Positions 17,064 through 25,874 are shown, counted from the stretch's first letter. The stretch: 64,000 nucleotides of DNA from Thermohalobaculum sp050330995 (GCA_050330995.1 JBHJHI010000037.1:15909-79908); one strand, 5' to 3'. Numbers and translations are program-made. The notes: generated from the sequence alone by a model not told the origin.

Positions 17064-17900
17064 TTGGCCGACGAGCTGATCGACGCGCCGGGCGCCCTCG
17101 TGCGCGGGACGCAGCGTCCGCGCCTCACTGTCGCCTCCCGGGCGCCGCGGGCGCTCGCGTCGGTCTGGCCGAGCCTCGCCCCCGCGCTCGACCGCCTGCT
17201 CGGGCTCGACCGGCTCGATCGCAGCTACCGCCGCATCCCCGCCGCGACGCCGTCGCGGCGCTTTCCCGCCGCGGCGCTCGCCGCGCACGACATCGAGTGG
17301 CGCACCGAGGGGCGCTACCCCTCGGCCGTGCCGGCGACCGGGCCGCTCGTGGTCGTGGCCAACCACCCGACCGGCGCGGCCGAGGGGCTGGCGCTGTTCG
17401 CGGCGCTGCTCGCGATTCGGCCGGACGTGCGCTCGATCTCGAACCGGATGCTGGCCGCGATCCCGGAGATGCGTCCGCTGATCTTCCAGGTCGACGCGCG
17501 TGCGCGGGGCGCGGCCAATCTGGGGCAGCTCCGGGCGATCCGGCGCCACCTGGGCGAAGGCGGCGCGATCCTGGCCTTCCCCGCCGGGACGGTCGCGCAT
17601 TTCCAGTGGCGCAGCCTTCGCGTGGCCGAGGCGCCGTGGCACCCGATCGCGACCCGCCTCGCGCACGGCGCGGGCGCGACGGTGGTGGCGGTGCGCGCGC
17701 GGGGCGAGGCGGGCACGGGGTTTCACTGCGCCGCCGCGCTGTCGCGTCGCGCGCGCACCTGGCTGTTGCCCCGCGTGCTCGCCGATCAGCACGGACGGCG
17801 GATCGACCTCGCCTTCGAGACGCCGGTCCCGCCGGCCGAAGTGGCCCGCGCCGACCCCGACGCGCTGATGCGGCGGCTCAGGGCACGGCTCGCGCCCTGA
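17064..17900 (+). CDS. PlsC-like acyltransferase, last gene of inositol operon
   Basis: A 278-residue glycerophosphate-type acyltransferase-like protein. The acceptor motif reads VVVANHPTGAAEGLAL, the NHP-G variant seen in ornithine-lipid and haemolysin-like acyltransferases, with FPAGTVAHFQ later as the conserved glycine-containing motif. The start is TTG with GGAGGA five bases upstream; the nearby ATG at 17050 is out of frame. It follows ycaO by 10 bases. If its acceptor is the operon product, the final compound would be acylated and membrane-associated; this is inference. Confidence 0.75.
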   Translation: MADELIDAPGALVRGTQRPRLTVASRAPRALASVWPSLAPALDRLLGLDRLDRSYRRIPAATPSRRFPAAALAAHDIEWRTEGRYPSAVPATGPLVVVANHPTGAAEGLALFAALLAIRPDVRSISNRMLAAIPEMRPLIFQVDARARGAANLGQLRAIRRHLGEGGAILAFPAGTVAHFQWRSLRVAEAPWHPIATRLAHGAGATVVAVRARGEAGTGFHCAAALSRRARTWLLPRVLADQHGRRIDLAFETPVPPAEVARADPDALMRRLRARLAP

Positions 17901-17953
17901 GAAGGGGCCGCCCGGCCCGGACAGGGCGGGGCCGGCGGTCTCGATCCTCGCGC

Positions 17954-17983
17954 GGACCCGAGAGCCGGGCGCTCTCCGGGTCC
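17954..17983. terminator. hairpin between convergent genes, candidate bidirectional terminator
   Basis: GGACCCGAGAGC pairs with GCTCTCCGGGTCC across a short loop, with one bulged base. It sits between two convergent genes, but lacks a clear U-tract, so intrinsic termination is only plausible. Confidence 0.4.
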
Positions 17984-17994
17984 CGCCGATCGCC

Positions 17995-18936
17995 TCAGGC
18001 GCCGACGAATTCCCAGTCGCCCGGCGCCGTCTCGGTCAGGGTCTCGACGAAGTCGAGGGTGTCGGCGTTCTCGACGCTGACGGCGAAGGCGTAGAGCAGG
18101 TTGGCGCGGCTGAAGCCCTGATCTTCGAGCACGCCGGTCCAGAACGCGACCCCCTCGGCCTCGCCCTCGCGGTTCAGCACGTTGCGGTAGAGCCGCTCGA
18201 CCAGCGCCAGGTCGGAGAGGGCGTCGGGATCGCCGTACTTCTCCTGGAACTCCCTGCTGTCGAGGAAGGACTGCGCGGTCTCCTCGACCGAGAAGCCCCC
18301 CTCGCGGATGTCGATCCAGTAGTTCAGCCCTTCGAGGTCGATCTCGCCGTCGCGGTCGAGCCCGGTCTCGTAGAGGAGCGCCACTTCCCGCGCCTCCTCG
18401 CGCGACAGCGGCGCCTCGACGTCGAGCATCCGGTCGGGGGCCGCGCCCGTGGTGGTGCGCTGGATACCGTCGACCACCTCCATGCCGTCCACCACCCGAC
18501 CGACGACGGTGTAGTCGCCGTCGAGCGAGGGGATGCGGTCGAGCATGATGAAGAACTGCGCGTCGGCCGAGTCGAGGAATATCTGTCGCTCGGGCTGGCC
18601 CGGACCGGCTTCCGGATCGGCGGCGCGGGCCATGCCGACCACGCCGCGCTCGAAGGGGATGCCGGAGAATTCGGCCGGCAGCCGCCCGAGGCCCGACGAG
18701 CCGCTGCCGACGAGGGCCGGGTCGTAGCCGTCCGAGAGATCGCCGTACTGAACGTCGCCGGCCTGGGCGACGAAGCCCTCGATCACGCGGTGGAAGGCGA
18801 CGTCGTCGTATTCCCCCTCGCGCGCGAGCGTCTGCAACCGCTCGGCGTTGCGCGGCGCGACCTCCGGCAGAAGCTCGATGACGATCTCGCCCGCTTCGAG
18901 CGTGATGACGAACCTGTTGTCGACCAGCTCTTCCAC
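17995..18936 (-). CDS. cyclophilin-type peptidyl-prolyl isomerase fused to DUF4214
   Basis: A 313-residue protein. Residues about 8-180 are a cyclophilin domain (VAFHRVIEGFVAQAGD, QFFIMLDRIPSLDGDYTVVG), a proline cis-trans isomerase. From about 195 to 290 is a DUF4214 module (LYETGLDRDGEIDLEGLNYW and RLYRNVLNREGEAEGVAFW), a domain commonly found in secreted or surface proteins of proteobacteria. No N-terminal signal peptide is present, so if exported it would need a C-terminal signal. The combination is unusual. It is convergent with the inositol operon. Confidence 0.85.
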   Translation of the reverse strand: MEELVDNRFVITLEAGEIVIELLPEVAPRNAERLQTLAREGEYDDVAFHRVIEGFVAQAGDVQYGDLSDGYDPALVGSGSSGLGRLPAEFSGIPFERGVVGMARAADPEAGPGQPERQIFLDSADAQFFIMLDRIPSLDGDYTVVGRVVDGMEVVDGIQRTTTGAAPDRMLDVEAPLSREEAREVALLYETGLDRDGEIDLEGLNYWIDIREGGFSVEETAQSFLDSREFQEKYGDPDALSDLALVERLYRNVLNREGEAEGVAFWTGVLEDQGFSRANLLYAFAVSVENADTLDFVETLTETAPGDWEFVGA

Positions 18937-19107
18937 GACCCCGTCCCCCCGTCGGTACTGTCCCCGACGGCAGTGTATGCCGCCCGGACCTCGCCTTGAA
19001 AAGCGGCGGCGTGGCGCGGTCGTGGTCCGGTTCCGCTTTGTCCCGTTGTTGGACAGGTCCGATCGGAGATCGGCGCGGGCACGGGCGCCGGCCCTCCGGG
19101 GGAGGCG

Positions 19108-20127
19108 TCAGGCGCTGCGGCGCACCGGCTCGGGCGCGAGCGCGCCGTCGGCGAGGAACCAGGCGGCGGTCTCGCGGATGCCGTCGGCGAGGCCGACGCG
19201 CGGGCTGAAGCCGAGGGCGGTGCGCGCGGCCTCGGTGCAGGCGCGCGAGTGGCGCACGTCGCCGGGGCGGAAGTCGCGGTGGCGGCGCACGGCGCGCGCG
19301 GGCCGGCCGAGGGCGGCGAAGGCGGCCTCGATGGCGCCGATCAGGTCGAGGAGCGTGGTCTCGCGGCCGTGGCCGAGGTTGTAGACGCCTCCCGGCGCCG
19401 CCTCGGCCGCGGCCAGCAGCGCGCCGGCGACGTCGGTGACGTGGCAGAAGTCGCGCGTGGTCAGCCCGTCGCCGTTGATCCAGATCGGGCGGGCGCCGGC
19501 GAGCGCGTCGATCCAGGCGGGGATCACCGCCGCGTAGGCGCCGGCCGGGTCCTGGCGGGGGCCGTAGATGTTGAAGAAGCGCAGGCCCGTGGCGCGGAGC
19601 CCGTGCGTCTCGGCCATCGCCGCCGCGGTGGTCTCGTTGGCGTGCTTGGAGGCGGCGTAGACCGAGAGCGGCCGGCCGATGCGATCCTCGCGCGACGGCG
19701 CCTCGACGCAGTCGCCGTAGACGGCCGAGGAGGAGGCGTAGACGAGCCGCGCGCCCGACCGCGCCGCGGCTTCGGCCACGGTGAGAAAGCCCCCGGCGTT
19801 GACCGCGAAGGCCTCGGCCGGGCGCTCGACCGAGGCCGCGACCGAGCCGATCGCGGCGAGGTGGATCACCGTCTCGGCGCCGTCGAGCGCGCGCGCGACG
19901 TCGTCGGCCGAGCGGATGTCGCCCTCGACCACCCGTGCGCGCGTGCCGTCGAGCCGCCAGGCGCGCCCCGTGGAGAAGTCGTCGAGCACCACCACCTCGG
20001 CGCCGGCGGCTTCGAGGGCTGCGACGGCGTGGCTGCCGATGAAGCCCGCGCCGCCGGTGACGGCGACGCGCCGGCCGCGCCAGGGGGTCGGCGGGACGGC
20101 ACGGCGGGGCGACGGGAGGTCGTTCAT
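19108..20127 (-). CDS. NAD-dependent sugar-nucleotide epimerase/dehydratase
   Basis: A 339-residue extended short-chain dehydrogenase, starting MNDLPSPRRA. It has the NAD loop VTGGAGFIGSHAV, the serine SSSAVYGD and the catalytic YAASK, followed by GLRFFNIYGPRQ and DFCHVTDVAGALL. This pattern fits UDP-glucose/UDP-GlcNAc 4-epimerases and related UDP-sugar enzymes, which feed surface polysaccharides. A longer in-frame extension upstream is low-complexity and was rejected. It could provide sugar donors for the GT4 enzyme nearby, but it is on the other strand. Confidence 0.88.
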   Translation of the reverse strand: MNDLPSPRRAVPPTPWRGRRVAVTGGAGFIGSHAVAALEAAGAEVVVLDDFSTGRAWRLDGTRARVVEGDIRSADDVARALDGAETVIHLAAIGSVAASVERPAEAFAVNAGGFLTVAEAAARSGARLVYASSSAVYGDCVEAPSREDRIGRPLSVYAASKHANETTAAAMAETHGLRATGLRFFNIYGPRQDPAGAYAAVIPAWIDALAGARPIWINGDGLTTRDFCHVTDVAGALLAAAEAAPGGVYNLGHGRETTLLDLIGAIEAAFAALGRPARAVRRHRDFRPGDVRHSRACTEAARTALGFSPRVGLADGIRETAAWFLADGALAPEPVRRSA

Positions 20128-20254
20128 GGCGTACTCGTTCGGCTCTTGGCGCGGCGCCAGATACTGGGCCGACAACGGCGGTGCCCAAGCGTTCGGTTGC
20201 CGATCGGGGACGTGGCGCGACGCCTCGGCGCAGCTTCCGGGGCTCGGCGACGTC

Positions 20255-21784
20255 TCAACCGAAGCCGAGCGCCCCGCGCGCCTCGGCCTCGACCGCCTCC
20301 GGCGCACGGCCCGCGTCGATTCTCCGCCAGCCCGGCCCTGTCGGCGCGGGATCGGGCTGGGCGCGCATCACCGCCGCGTCGGCGTCGGAGGCGTCGCCCG
20401 AGCGTGCGGCGATGCGGCCTTCGAGCACGTCGTCTCCGGCCGAGAGCCAGAGCCCGTGGAAGGCCGCGCCCGCCCGCGCGGCGGCGGCCTCGGCGGCGCG
20501 GCGCTCCTCGGGATCCAGGAACGCGCCGTCGAGCACCGCCGTGCCCCCCGCGCCGAGCACGCGCGCGCCGTCGCGCAGCATCCGGCGATAGACCCGCGCG
20601 GCGCTCTCGCGGGTGTAGGCCGCCGGGGGCAGCCGCGTCTCCGGCGCCACGCCGGCGAGGCGCTTGCGGATCTCGTCCGAGCGCAGCACCACCGCCTGAG
20701 GCACCGGCGCGAGCGCCGGCGCGAGGGCGGCAGCGAGGCGCGACTTGCCGGTGCCCGAGCGCCCGCCCACCACCACGAGGCGCGGCGGGGGAGGCGGGTC
20801 GAGCAGCCGCGTCGCCGTGGCCAGCAGATCGCGCGCCGTCGCCTCGCGCTCGGCGCCGGGCGAGATGAGCGCCACCATCGCCCGGATCGCCGCGCGCAGC
20901 GACATCATCGGTGCGAGCAGATCGACCCAGCCGTAGTCGCGCGTCGCCGAGAGGTAGCGCGAGAGCAGCACGCAGCCGAGCGCGCGGGCGTCGCGATGCG
21001 CGAGGTCCATCAGCGCGAAGGCGAGGTCGTAGAGCCCGTCGATGCGGCTGAGGCCGGGGTCGAACTCGATGGCGTCGAACGGGCGCACCCGGCCCTCGAA
21101 CAGGCAGACGTTGGCGAGGTGCAAGTCGCCGTGGCCCTCGCGCACCGCGCCGTGGCGGGCGCGCGCCTCGATCCCCGGGCGCACCGCCGCGAAGGCGGGG
21201 GCGAAGCGCGCGTCCCAGCCGGCGGCGGCGTCCTCGACGGCGGTGCCCGCGGCGGCCTCGGCCAGCTCGCGGCGCAGCGTGGCGGCGATCGCGTCGAGCG
21301 GGCGTCCGGGCGCCACGGGCCGCTCGGCCCGGTGCAGCGCCGCTGTCACGTCGGCGAGGCCGCGCAGGTGGGCGGGCGTCAGCCGGCCGCGCTCGGCCAT
21401 GTGGCTGAACAGCACGTCGTCCGCGAAGCGGCGCATGCGCACGGCGTAGTCCACCGCCTCGCCCCCTCCGTCGCCGGCGAGGTCGAGCACGAGGCCCTCG
21501 CCCGCGCGCCGGATCGCGGCGACGCCGAGGTAGATGTCCGGCGCGGTCCGGGTGTTGACGCGGATCTCCGCCTCGCAGGCCGCGCGACGCGCATCGAGCG
21601 TCGAGAAGTCGACGAAATCGCGCCGGACCGCGCGCTTGACCTTCCAGGCGTACTCGCCGGCGAGGAAGACGTGGCTGAGATGGGTCTCGACGTGCTCGAC
21701 CGCCGCGCCGTCGTGGGTCGCGGGGTCGGTCATCAGCGCGACCACCTCGGCCTGCTCGGGCGTGTCGGCATCGTGCTCGGCCAT
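20255..21784 (-). CDS. bifunctional aminoglycoside-phosphotransferase-like / AAA kinase protein
   Basis: A 509-residue two-domain protein. The N-terminal part resembles APH-type kinases (catalytic loop EGHGDLHLANV, then DAIEFDPGLSRIDGLYDLAF). The C-terminal domain, from about residue 345, has the Walker A loop VVVGGRSGTGKSRLA and looks like a small-molecule kinase (zeta-toxin/gluconate-kinase style). Such fusions are common in proteobacteria with unknown substrates; drug resistance should not be assumed. It lies 41 bases downstream of pqqE on the same strand and may be transcribed with the pqq genes. Confidence 0.85.
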   Translation of the reverse strand: MAEHDADTPEQAEVVALMTDPATHDGAAVEHVETHLSHVFLAGEYAWKVKRAVRRDFVDFSTLDARRAACEAEIRVNTRTAPDIYLGVAAIRRAGEGLVLDLAGDGGGEAVDYAVRMRRFADDVLFSHMAERGRLTPAHLRGLADVTAALHRAERPVAPGRPLDAIAATLRRELAEAAAGTAVEDAAAGWDARFAPAFAAVRPGIEARARHGAVREGHGDLHLANVCLFEGRVRPFDAIEFDPGLSRIDGLYDLAFALMDLAHRDARALGCVLLSRYLSATRDYGWVDLLAPMMSLRAAIRAMVALISPGAEREATARDLLATATRLLDPPPPPRLVVVGGRSGTGKSRLAAALAPALAPVPQAVVLRSDEIRKRLAGVAPETRLPPAAYTRESAARVYRRMLRDGARVLGAGGTAVLDGAFLDPEERRAAEAAAARAGAAFHGLWLSAGDDVLEGRIAARSGDASDADAAVMRAQPDPAPTGPGWRRIDAGRAPEAVEAEARGALGFG

Positions 21785-21825
21785 GGCGGCACCCTTTCCC
21801 CGCCCGCCGCGGCAGGCGGGAGGGA

Positions 21826-22944
21826 TCAGAGGCGGCGGTATTCGAAGGCGTCGTCGCCCGCGGCCGCGGCTTCGGCGATCGCCTCGGCGCGCATCGCCTC
21901 GTGGTGGGGCGAGAGGATGCAGGCGGGGTCGGTCGCCGCGGCGTCGCCGGTCCAGGCGAAGGCCTGGCAGCGGCAGCCGCCGAAATCCTTCGTGCGCCGG
22001 TCGCAGGAGGCGCAGGGCTCCTCCATCCAGCCGGTGCCGCGGTAGGCGGCGAAGGCCGGGCCGTCGCGCCAGATCGAGGCCAGGGGTCGGTCGGCGACGG
22101 TCTCGAAGTCGAGCGTGGTGATGGTCTCGGCCGCGTGGCAGGGCAGCACCTTGCCCGAGGGCGTGACCACGAGGCCGGTGCGCGCCCAGCCGCCCATGCA
22201 GGGCTTGGGGTACTTCGCGAGATGGTCGGGGGTGACGTAGTCGATCACCATCCGGCCCTTCAGCCGCTCGGCCGCCGCCTTCGCGATCTCGCCGGCATGG
22301 CGGACCTGCGCCATGGTCGGCATCAGCGCGTGGCGGTTGCGGTAGGCCCAGCCGTGGTACTGGGTGTGCGCGATCTCTAGCCGTCTCGCGCCGAGCCGCT
22401 CGGCGAGGTCGATGGTCTCGTCCAGCCGGTCGAGGTTCTGGCGGTGCATGACCGCGTTGACCGTCAGCGGCAGCGCCTCGGCGGCGATCCATTCGGCCAC
22501 GCGCATCTTCTGGTCGAAGCCGCCCTTGTAGCCGCCCAGACGGTCGGCGGTCGCGGCGTCGACCCCCTGCACCGAGAGCTGCACGTGATCGAGCCCGCGC
22601 TCGGCGAGGTCGCGCAGCTTGGCTTCGGTCAGCCCGACGCCCGAGGTGATCTGGTTGGTGTAGAGCCCCGCCTCGCGCGCCCCCGTTAGGATCTCGGGCA
22701 GATCGCGCCGCGCCGCCGGCTCGCCGCCCGAGAGATGGACCTGCAGCACGCCCATGGCCGCAGCTTGGTGCATGACGTCGACCCAGGTGGCGGTATCCAG
22801 CTCGCCGGACTTCCGCGTCATCTCGATCGGGTTCGAGCAGTAGGGGCAGGCGAGCGGGCAGCGGTGGGTCAGCTCCGCCAGCATCGCCATCGGGATCGGC
22901 ACCTCGGCCACGGCGGCCTTCAGCGTCTGGACCTGCTCGTTCAT
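21826..22944 (-). CDS. pqqE: PQQ biosynthesis radical SAM enzyme PqqE
   Basis: A 372-residue radical SAM protein that forms the carbon-carbon bond between Glu and Tyr of PqqA. The radical cluster motif is HRCPLACPYC (C29, C33, C36). The SPASM auxiliary cysteines appear near the C-terminus (CASCDRRTKDFGGCRCQAF). The start overlaps the pqqD stop (ATGA). It works with PqqD, which presents PqqA. Length and motifs are standard. Confidence 0.97.
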   Translation of the reverse strand: MNEQVQTLKAAVAEVPIPMAMLAELTHRCPLACPYCSNPIEMTRKSGELDTATWVDVMHQAAAMGVLQVHLSGGEPAARRDLPEILTGAREAGLYTNQITSGVGLTEAKLRDLAERGLDHVQLSVQGVDAATADRLGGYKGGFDQKMRVAEWIAAEALPLTVNAVMHRQNLDRLDETIDLAERLGARRLEIAHTQYHGWAYRNRHALMPTMAQVRHAGEIAKAAAERLKGRMVIDYVTPDHLAKYPKPCMGGWARTGLVVTPSGKVLPCHAAETITTLDFETVADRPLASIWRDGPAFAAYRGTGWMEEPCASCDRRTKDFGGCRCQAFAWTGDAAATDPACILSPHHEAMRAEAIAEAAAAGDDAFEYRRL

Positions 22945-23237
22945 CGGAAGCTCACCATCCAGCGGGCGTTGAGGTCGGTCAGAAAGGCGCGCACGTCCGC
23001 GCCGATGCGCTCGCGCGGCGCCTGGTAGGTCTCGGCCAGATGCGCGACCACCGCGTCCACGTCGCGCGTGCCGTCGAGCGCCTGAAGGATCGCGGCCGCC
23101 ACTGGGTCGAGGCGTACCGCCCGCTCCGGCGCGAGCAGGAACCACGCCTCGCGGATCCCGCAGTACCTGAGGCGCACGCCGCGCGGCAGGAAGGGGACCG
23201 CCGCGCCGTCGAGGGCGGGCGCGGCGGCCTCGCTCAC
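22941..23237 (-). CDS. pqqD: PQQ biosynthesis peptide chaperone PqqD
   Basis: A 98-residue protein that binds the PqqA peptide and delivers it to PqqE. Family features include PRGVRLRYCGIREAWFLLAP and an ILQALDGTRDVDAVV segment of the winged-helix-like RRE fold. The GTG start overlaps the pqqC stop (GTGA) and the stop overlaps the pqqE ATG. The sequence ends LNARWMVSFR. Confidence 0.95.
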   Translation of the reverse strand: MSEAAAPALDGAAVPFLPRGVRLRYCGIREAWFLLAPERAVRLDPVAAAILQALDGTRDVDAVVAHLAETYQAPRERIGADVRAFLTDLNARWMVSFR

Positions 23238-23980
23238 GCCGCCCTCGTCGCCAGGAGCCCCTCGCCGGGCTGCCAGGCGCCGGGCGGGATGCGGCCCTCG
23301 ACGTAGCCGTGCCAGAGCGCGTCGAGCTGCACCCAGAGCACGTCGGTCTTGAAGGTGAGCGCCGCGGCGGCGGCGTCCTGCTTCTCGGCCGTGTCGGCGT
23401 GGTCGAGCACGTACTTGAGGCCGAACTTCACGTCGCGCGGCGCCTGGTCGAGCCGGCGCTTGAAGTAGGACAGCGACACGTCGTCGGCGAAAGCGTAGTG
23501 CTTCAGCAGCCCCTCGATCCGCTCGCCGTGGATCTTGGGCGCGAACAGCTCGGTCAGCGAGGCGGCGACGGCGTCGAGCATCGGCATCTCGCGCACGAAG
23601 CGGACGTAGGCGTCCACCGCGAAGCGGGTCGCGGGCATGATGCCGACACCGGAGGCCACGTAGTCGGGGTCGAGCCCCACGGCTTCGGCGAGCTTCAGCC
23701 AGCGCGCGATGCCGCCCTCGGCCTCGTCCGAGCCGTCGTGGTCCTCGATGCGCCGGCGCCAGTCGCGGCGGAGCTGCGGGTCGTCGACCCGGCTCATGAA
23801 TGCGGCGTCCTTCATCGGGATGCGCGACTGGTAGTAATAGCGGTTGACCACCCAGGCGCGCACCTCGTCGGGGGTGCACGCGCCGCCGTGCAGGCGGTGA
23901 TGGAACGAGTGGCGGTCGTGGTAGCGCTCGGCGCCGATCGCGCGCAGCCGCGCCTCGAAGGCTTCTCGCGTATCGCTCAC
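23234..23980 (-). CDS. pqqC: pyrroloquinoline-quinone synthase PqqC
   Basis: A 248-residue all-helical oxidase that performs the last step of PQQ formation, ring closure and eight-electron oxidation. The conserved blocks RYYYQSRIPMKDAAFMSR, RRIEDHDG and LKHYAFADDVSLSYFKRR are present. Translation starts at GTG overlapping the pqqB stop. It ends GLLATRAA. Confidence 0.97.
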   Translation of the reverse strand: MSDTREAFEARLRAIGAERYHDRHSFHHRLHGGACTPDEVRAWVVNRYYYQSRIPMKDAAFMSRVDDPQLRRDWRRRIEDHDGSDEAEGGIARWLKLAEAVGLDPDYVASGVGIMPATRFAVDAYVRFVREMPMLDAVAASLTELFAPKIHGERIEGLLKHYAFADDVSLSYFKRRLDQAPRDVKFGLKYVLDHADTAEKQDAAAAALTFKTDVLWVQLDALWHGYVEGRIPPGAWQPGEGLLATRAA

Positions 23981-24945
23981 GGGTCGATCTCCATGCCGTC
24001 GTGGGCGATCTCCCAGCCCGCGGCCTCGACGGTGGCGCGCGCCTCGCTCCCGGGGTCCCAGACGGGGTTGGTGTTGTTCATGTGCACGAAGATGCGCCGG
24101 CCGACGTCGATGTCGCGGAAGGCGGCGAGCGAGCCGTCCGCGCCGTTCATCGCCATATGGCCCATGCGCCGGCCGGTCTTGGTGCCGACGCCGGCGCGCC
24201 GCATCTCGTCGTCCTCGAACACGGTGCCGTCGAACAGCACGACGTCCGCGCCCGAGAGCCGTTCGGCCAAGCGTCCGGTCATGCGCGCGCAGCCGGGCAC
24301 GTAGGCGATCCGCTTGCCGCCCGCACGGATCTCGACGCCGACGGTCTGCTCGCCTTGGAGGTCGGTCTCGACTGTCTCGCCCTCCAGGTAGAGCGGCACC
24401 TTGCCGGGCACGGCGAAGAGCCGCGCCTCGACGCCGTCGAGCAGCGCGAAGGGCTCGCCGAGCCCGACCGCCTCGCGCGTCACCACCGCGGACAGCGCCT
24501 CGAAGATCGGGTTGGCGCGCAGGACGTCGTGGATGCCCGGCGTGGCGAGCAGCCGGAACGCCTGCCCCTCGCGCAGGGTCAGGAGGCCCGCGACATGGTC
24601 GATGTCACCGTTGGTCAGCAGCACCGAGGCGATCGGGCTGTCGCGCAGGCCGAAGCGGTCGGGATCGCGCGGCTGAAGGGCCGGGCGCGCCATGATCTGC
24701 GCGCGCAGGTCGGGCGAGGCGTTGATCAGCGCCTTGTCGGCCTCGCGCCAGTCGTCGTCCCGCCCGTCCACGAGACCGACGGCGAGCGAGGACTGCGTCG
24801 CAGGCGGCATGCGCGCAGCACCCGTCCAGAACGGGCGACCGCCGGGGCCGTTGCAGTTCCACTGCGGCAGCCCGCCGCCGGCGGCCGCACCGACGACGAC
24901 CGCGCGCAGCCGGGACCGGCCGCGCGCGCCGGAGGCATCGCTCAT
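23977..24945 (-). CDS. pqqB: PqqB, MBL-fold hydroxylase of PQQ synthesis
   Basis: A 322-residue MBL-fold protein with the family start VVVGAAAGGGLPQWNCNG and the metal region LLTNGDIDHVAGLLTLREG. It is thought to hydroxylate the cross-linked PqqA tyrosine. The start MSDASGARGR follows pqqA by 25 bases. The stop overlaps the pqqC GTG. Confidence 0.95.
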   Translation of the reverse strand: MSDASGARGRSRLRAVVVGAAAGGGLPQWNCNGPGGRPFWTGAARMPPATQSSLAVGLVDGRDDDWREADKALINASPDLRAQIMARPALQPRDPDRFGLRDSPIASVLLTNGDIDHVAGLLTLREGQAFRLLATPGIHDVLRANPIFEALSAVVTREAVGLGEPFALLDGVEARLFAVPGKVPLYLEGETVETDLQGEQTVGVEIRAGGKRIAYVPGCARMTGRLAERLSGADVVLFDGTVFEDDEMRRAGVGTKTGRRMGHMAMNGADGSLAAFRDIDVGRRIFVHMNNTNPVWDPGSEARATVEAAGWEIAHDGMEIDP

Positions 24946-24970
24946 CGCCCCGCGAGGACGCGGCCGGGCC

Positions 24971-25060
24971 TCAGACCCGCGCGTCCTCTTCGGCCGGGAA
25001 ATACATGTTGATCTCCATGCCGCAGGCGGTCTCGGCGAGCGTCGGGGTGGTCCAGGCCAT
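24971..25060 (-). CDS. pqqA: PqqA precursor peptide of PQQ
   Basis: A 29-residue peptide starting MAWTTPTLAET and ending EEDARV. The two residues turned into PQQ are present at the usual spacing: Glu16 and Tyr20 within MEINMYFPA. A strong AGGAGGAG ribosome site precedes the ATG. It lies immediately before pqqB. Confidence 0.97.
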   Translation of the reverse strand: MAWTTPTLAETACGMEINMYFPAEEDARV

Positions 25061-25090
25061 GGGTCGTCTCCTCCTGTTCTTGGTGGCGTC

Positions 25091-25119
25091 ACTGCACGGA
25101 AAACGGGCGGTGGTGTCAA
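25091..25119 (-). promoter_or_regulatory. candidate pqqA promoter
   Basis: On the minus strand a perfect TTGACA -35 box is followed after 17 bases by TGCAGT, a weak -10 match. It is placed 30-60 bases before the pqqA start codon. The -35 is convincing, the -10 is not. Confidence 0.35.
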
Positions 25120-25177
25120 CAGCGCCGCTCGTCGCCGGTGGGGGCGGTCCCGCCCGGCGCGAGGGCGGGGTCGGGCG

Positions 25178-25858
25178 TCAGCGCGCCAGCGTCCGGGCGA
25201 GGGCGGGCAGCGCGGCGAAGGCGTCGAAGCGGGCGCAGGCCTCGATCGCCTCGGCCGGGCCGCGGCGGTAGCCTTCGGTATGGAGCGCGAAGGGCACCCG
25301 CGCGGCCGCGGCGGTCTCGGCGTCGACCTCGCTGTCGCCGACGAACAGGCGCGGCCCGTCGCGGCCCAGCGCGTCGAAGGCGGCGCGGAGCGGCCCCGGG
25401 TCGGGCTTCAACGTCGCGGTGCTGTCGCCGCCCACCACCGTCGCGAAGTGCGAGGCGAGGTCGAGCGCGGCGAGCAGCGCGCGCGCCGGCCGTTCGGGCT
25501 TGTTGGTGCAGATCCCGAGCGTCCAGCCGTCGGCCGACAGAGCGTCCAGCGCGGCGACCGCGCCCGGATAGGGGCGCGAGCGCTCGGCCGGGGCGGCGTC
25601 GTAGTAACGGCGAAAGCGGACGACGCTCGCCTCGACGTCGCCCGCGCCCCCGGTCGCGGCCAGCGCGCGCTCGACCAGGCGGGCGACGCCGTCGCCGACG
25701 AAGCGGCGGGTGTCCGCCTCGTCGAGGGGCGGGCGGCCGAGGTCGGCGAGCGTGGCGTTCAGCGCGGCGTGGAGGTCGGGCACGCTGTCGACCAGCGTGC
25801 CGTCGAGATCGAAAACGACCGCGCCGCTCACGCGCGTCCCCATGTCCCGCCAGGACAT
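25178..25858 (-). CDS. gph: HAD-family phosphoglycolate phosphatase
   Basis: A 226-residue HAD hydrolase with motif I VVFDLDGTLVDSVPDLHAALN, motif II ICTNKP and the motif III/IV region KPDPGPL...VGDSEVD. This pattern is typical of Gph, which removes phosphate from 2-phosphoglycolate, and the neighbouring rpe is a common partner. Start choice is uncertain: the ATG at 25858 gives MSWRDMGTR, and an in-frame ATG at 25843 would be five residues shorter. Confidence 0.88.
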   Translation of the reverse strand: MSWRDMGTRVSGAVVFDLDGTLVDSVPDLHAALNATLADLGRPPLDEADTRRFVGDGVARLVERALAATGGAGDVEASVVRFRRYYDAAPAERSRPYPGAVAALDALSADGWTLGICTNKPERPARALLAALDLASHFATVVGGDSTATLKPDPGPLRAAFDALGRDGPRLFVGDSEVDAETAAAARVPFALHTEGYRRGPAEAIEACARFDAFAALPALARTLAR

Positions 25859-25874
25859 GCGCCGGTCGCGCGGC

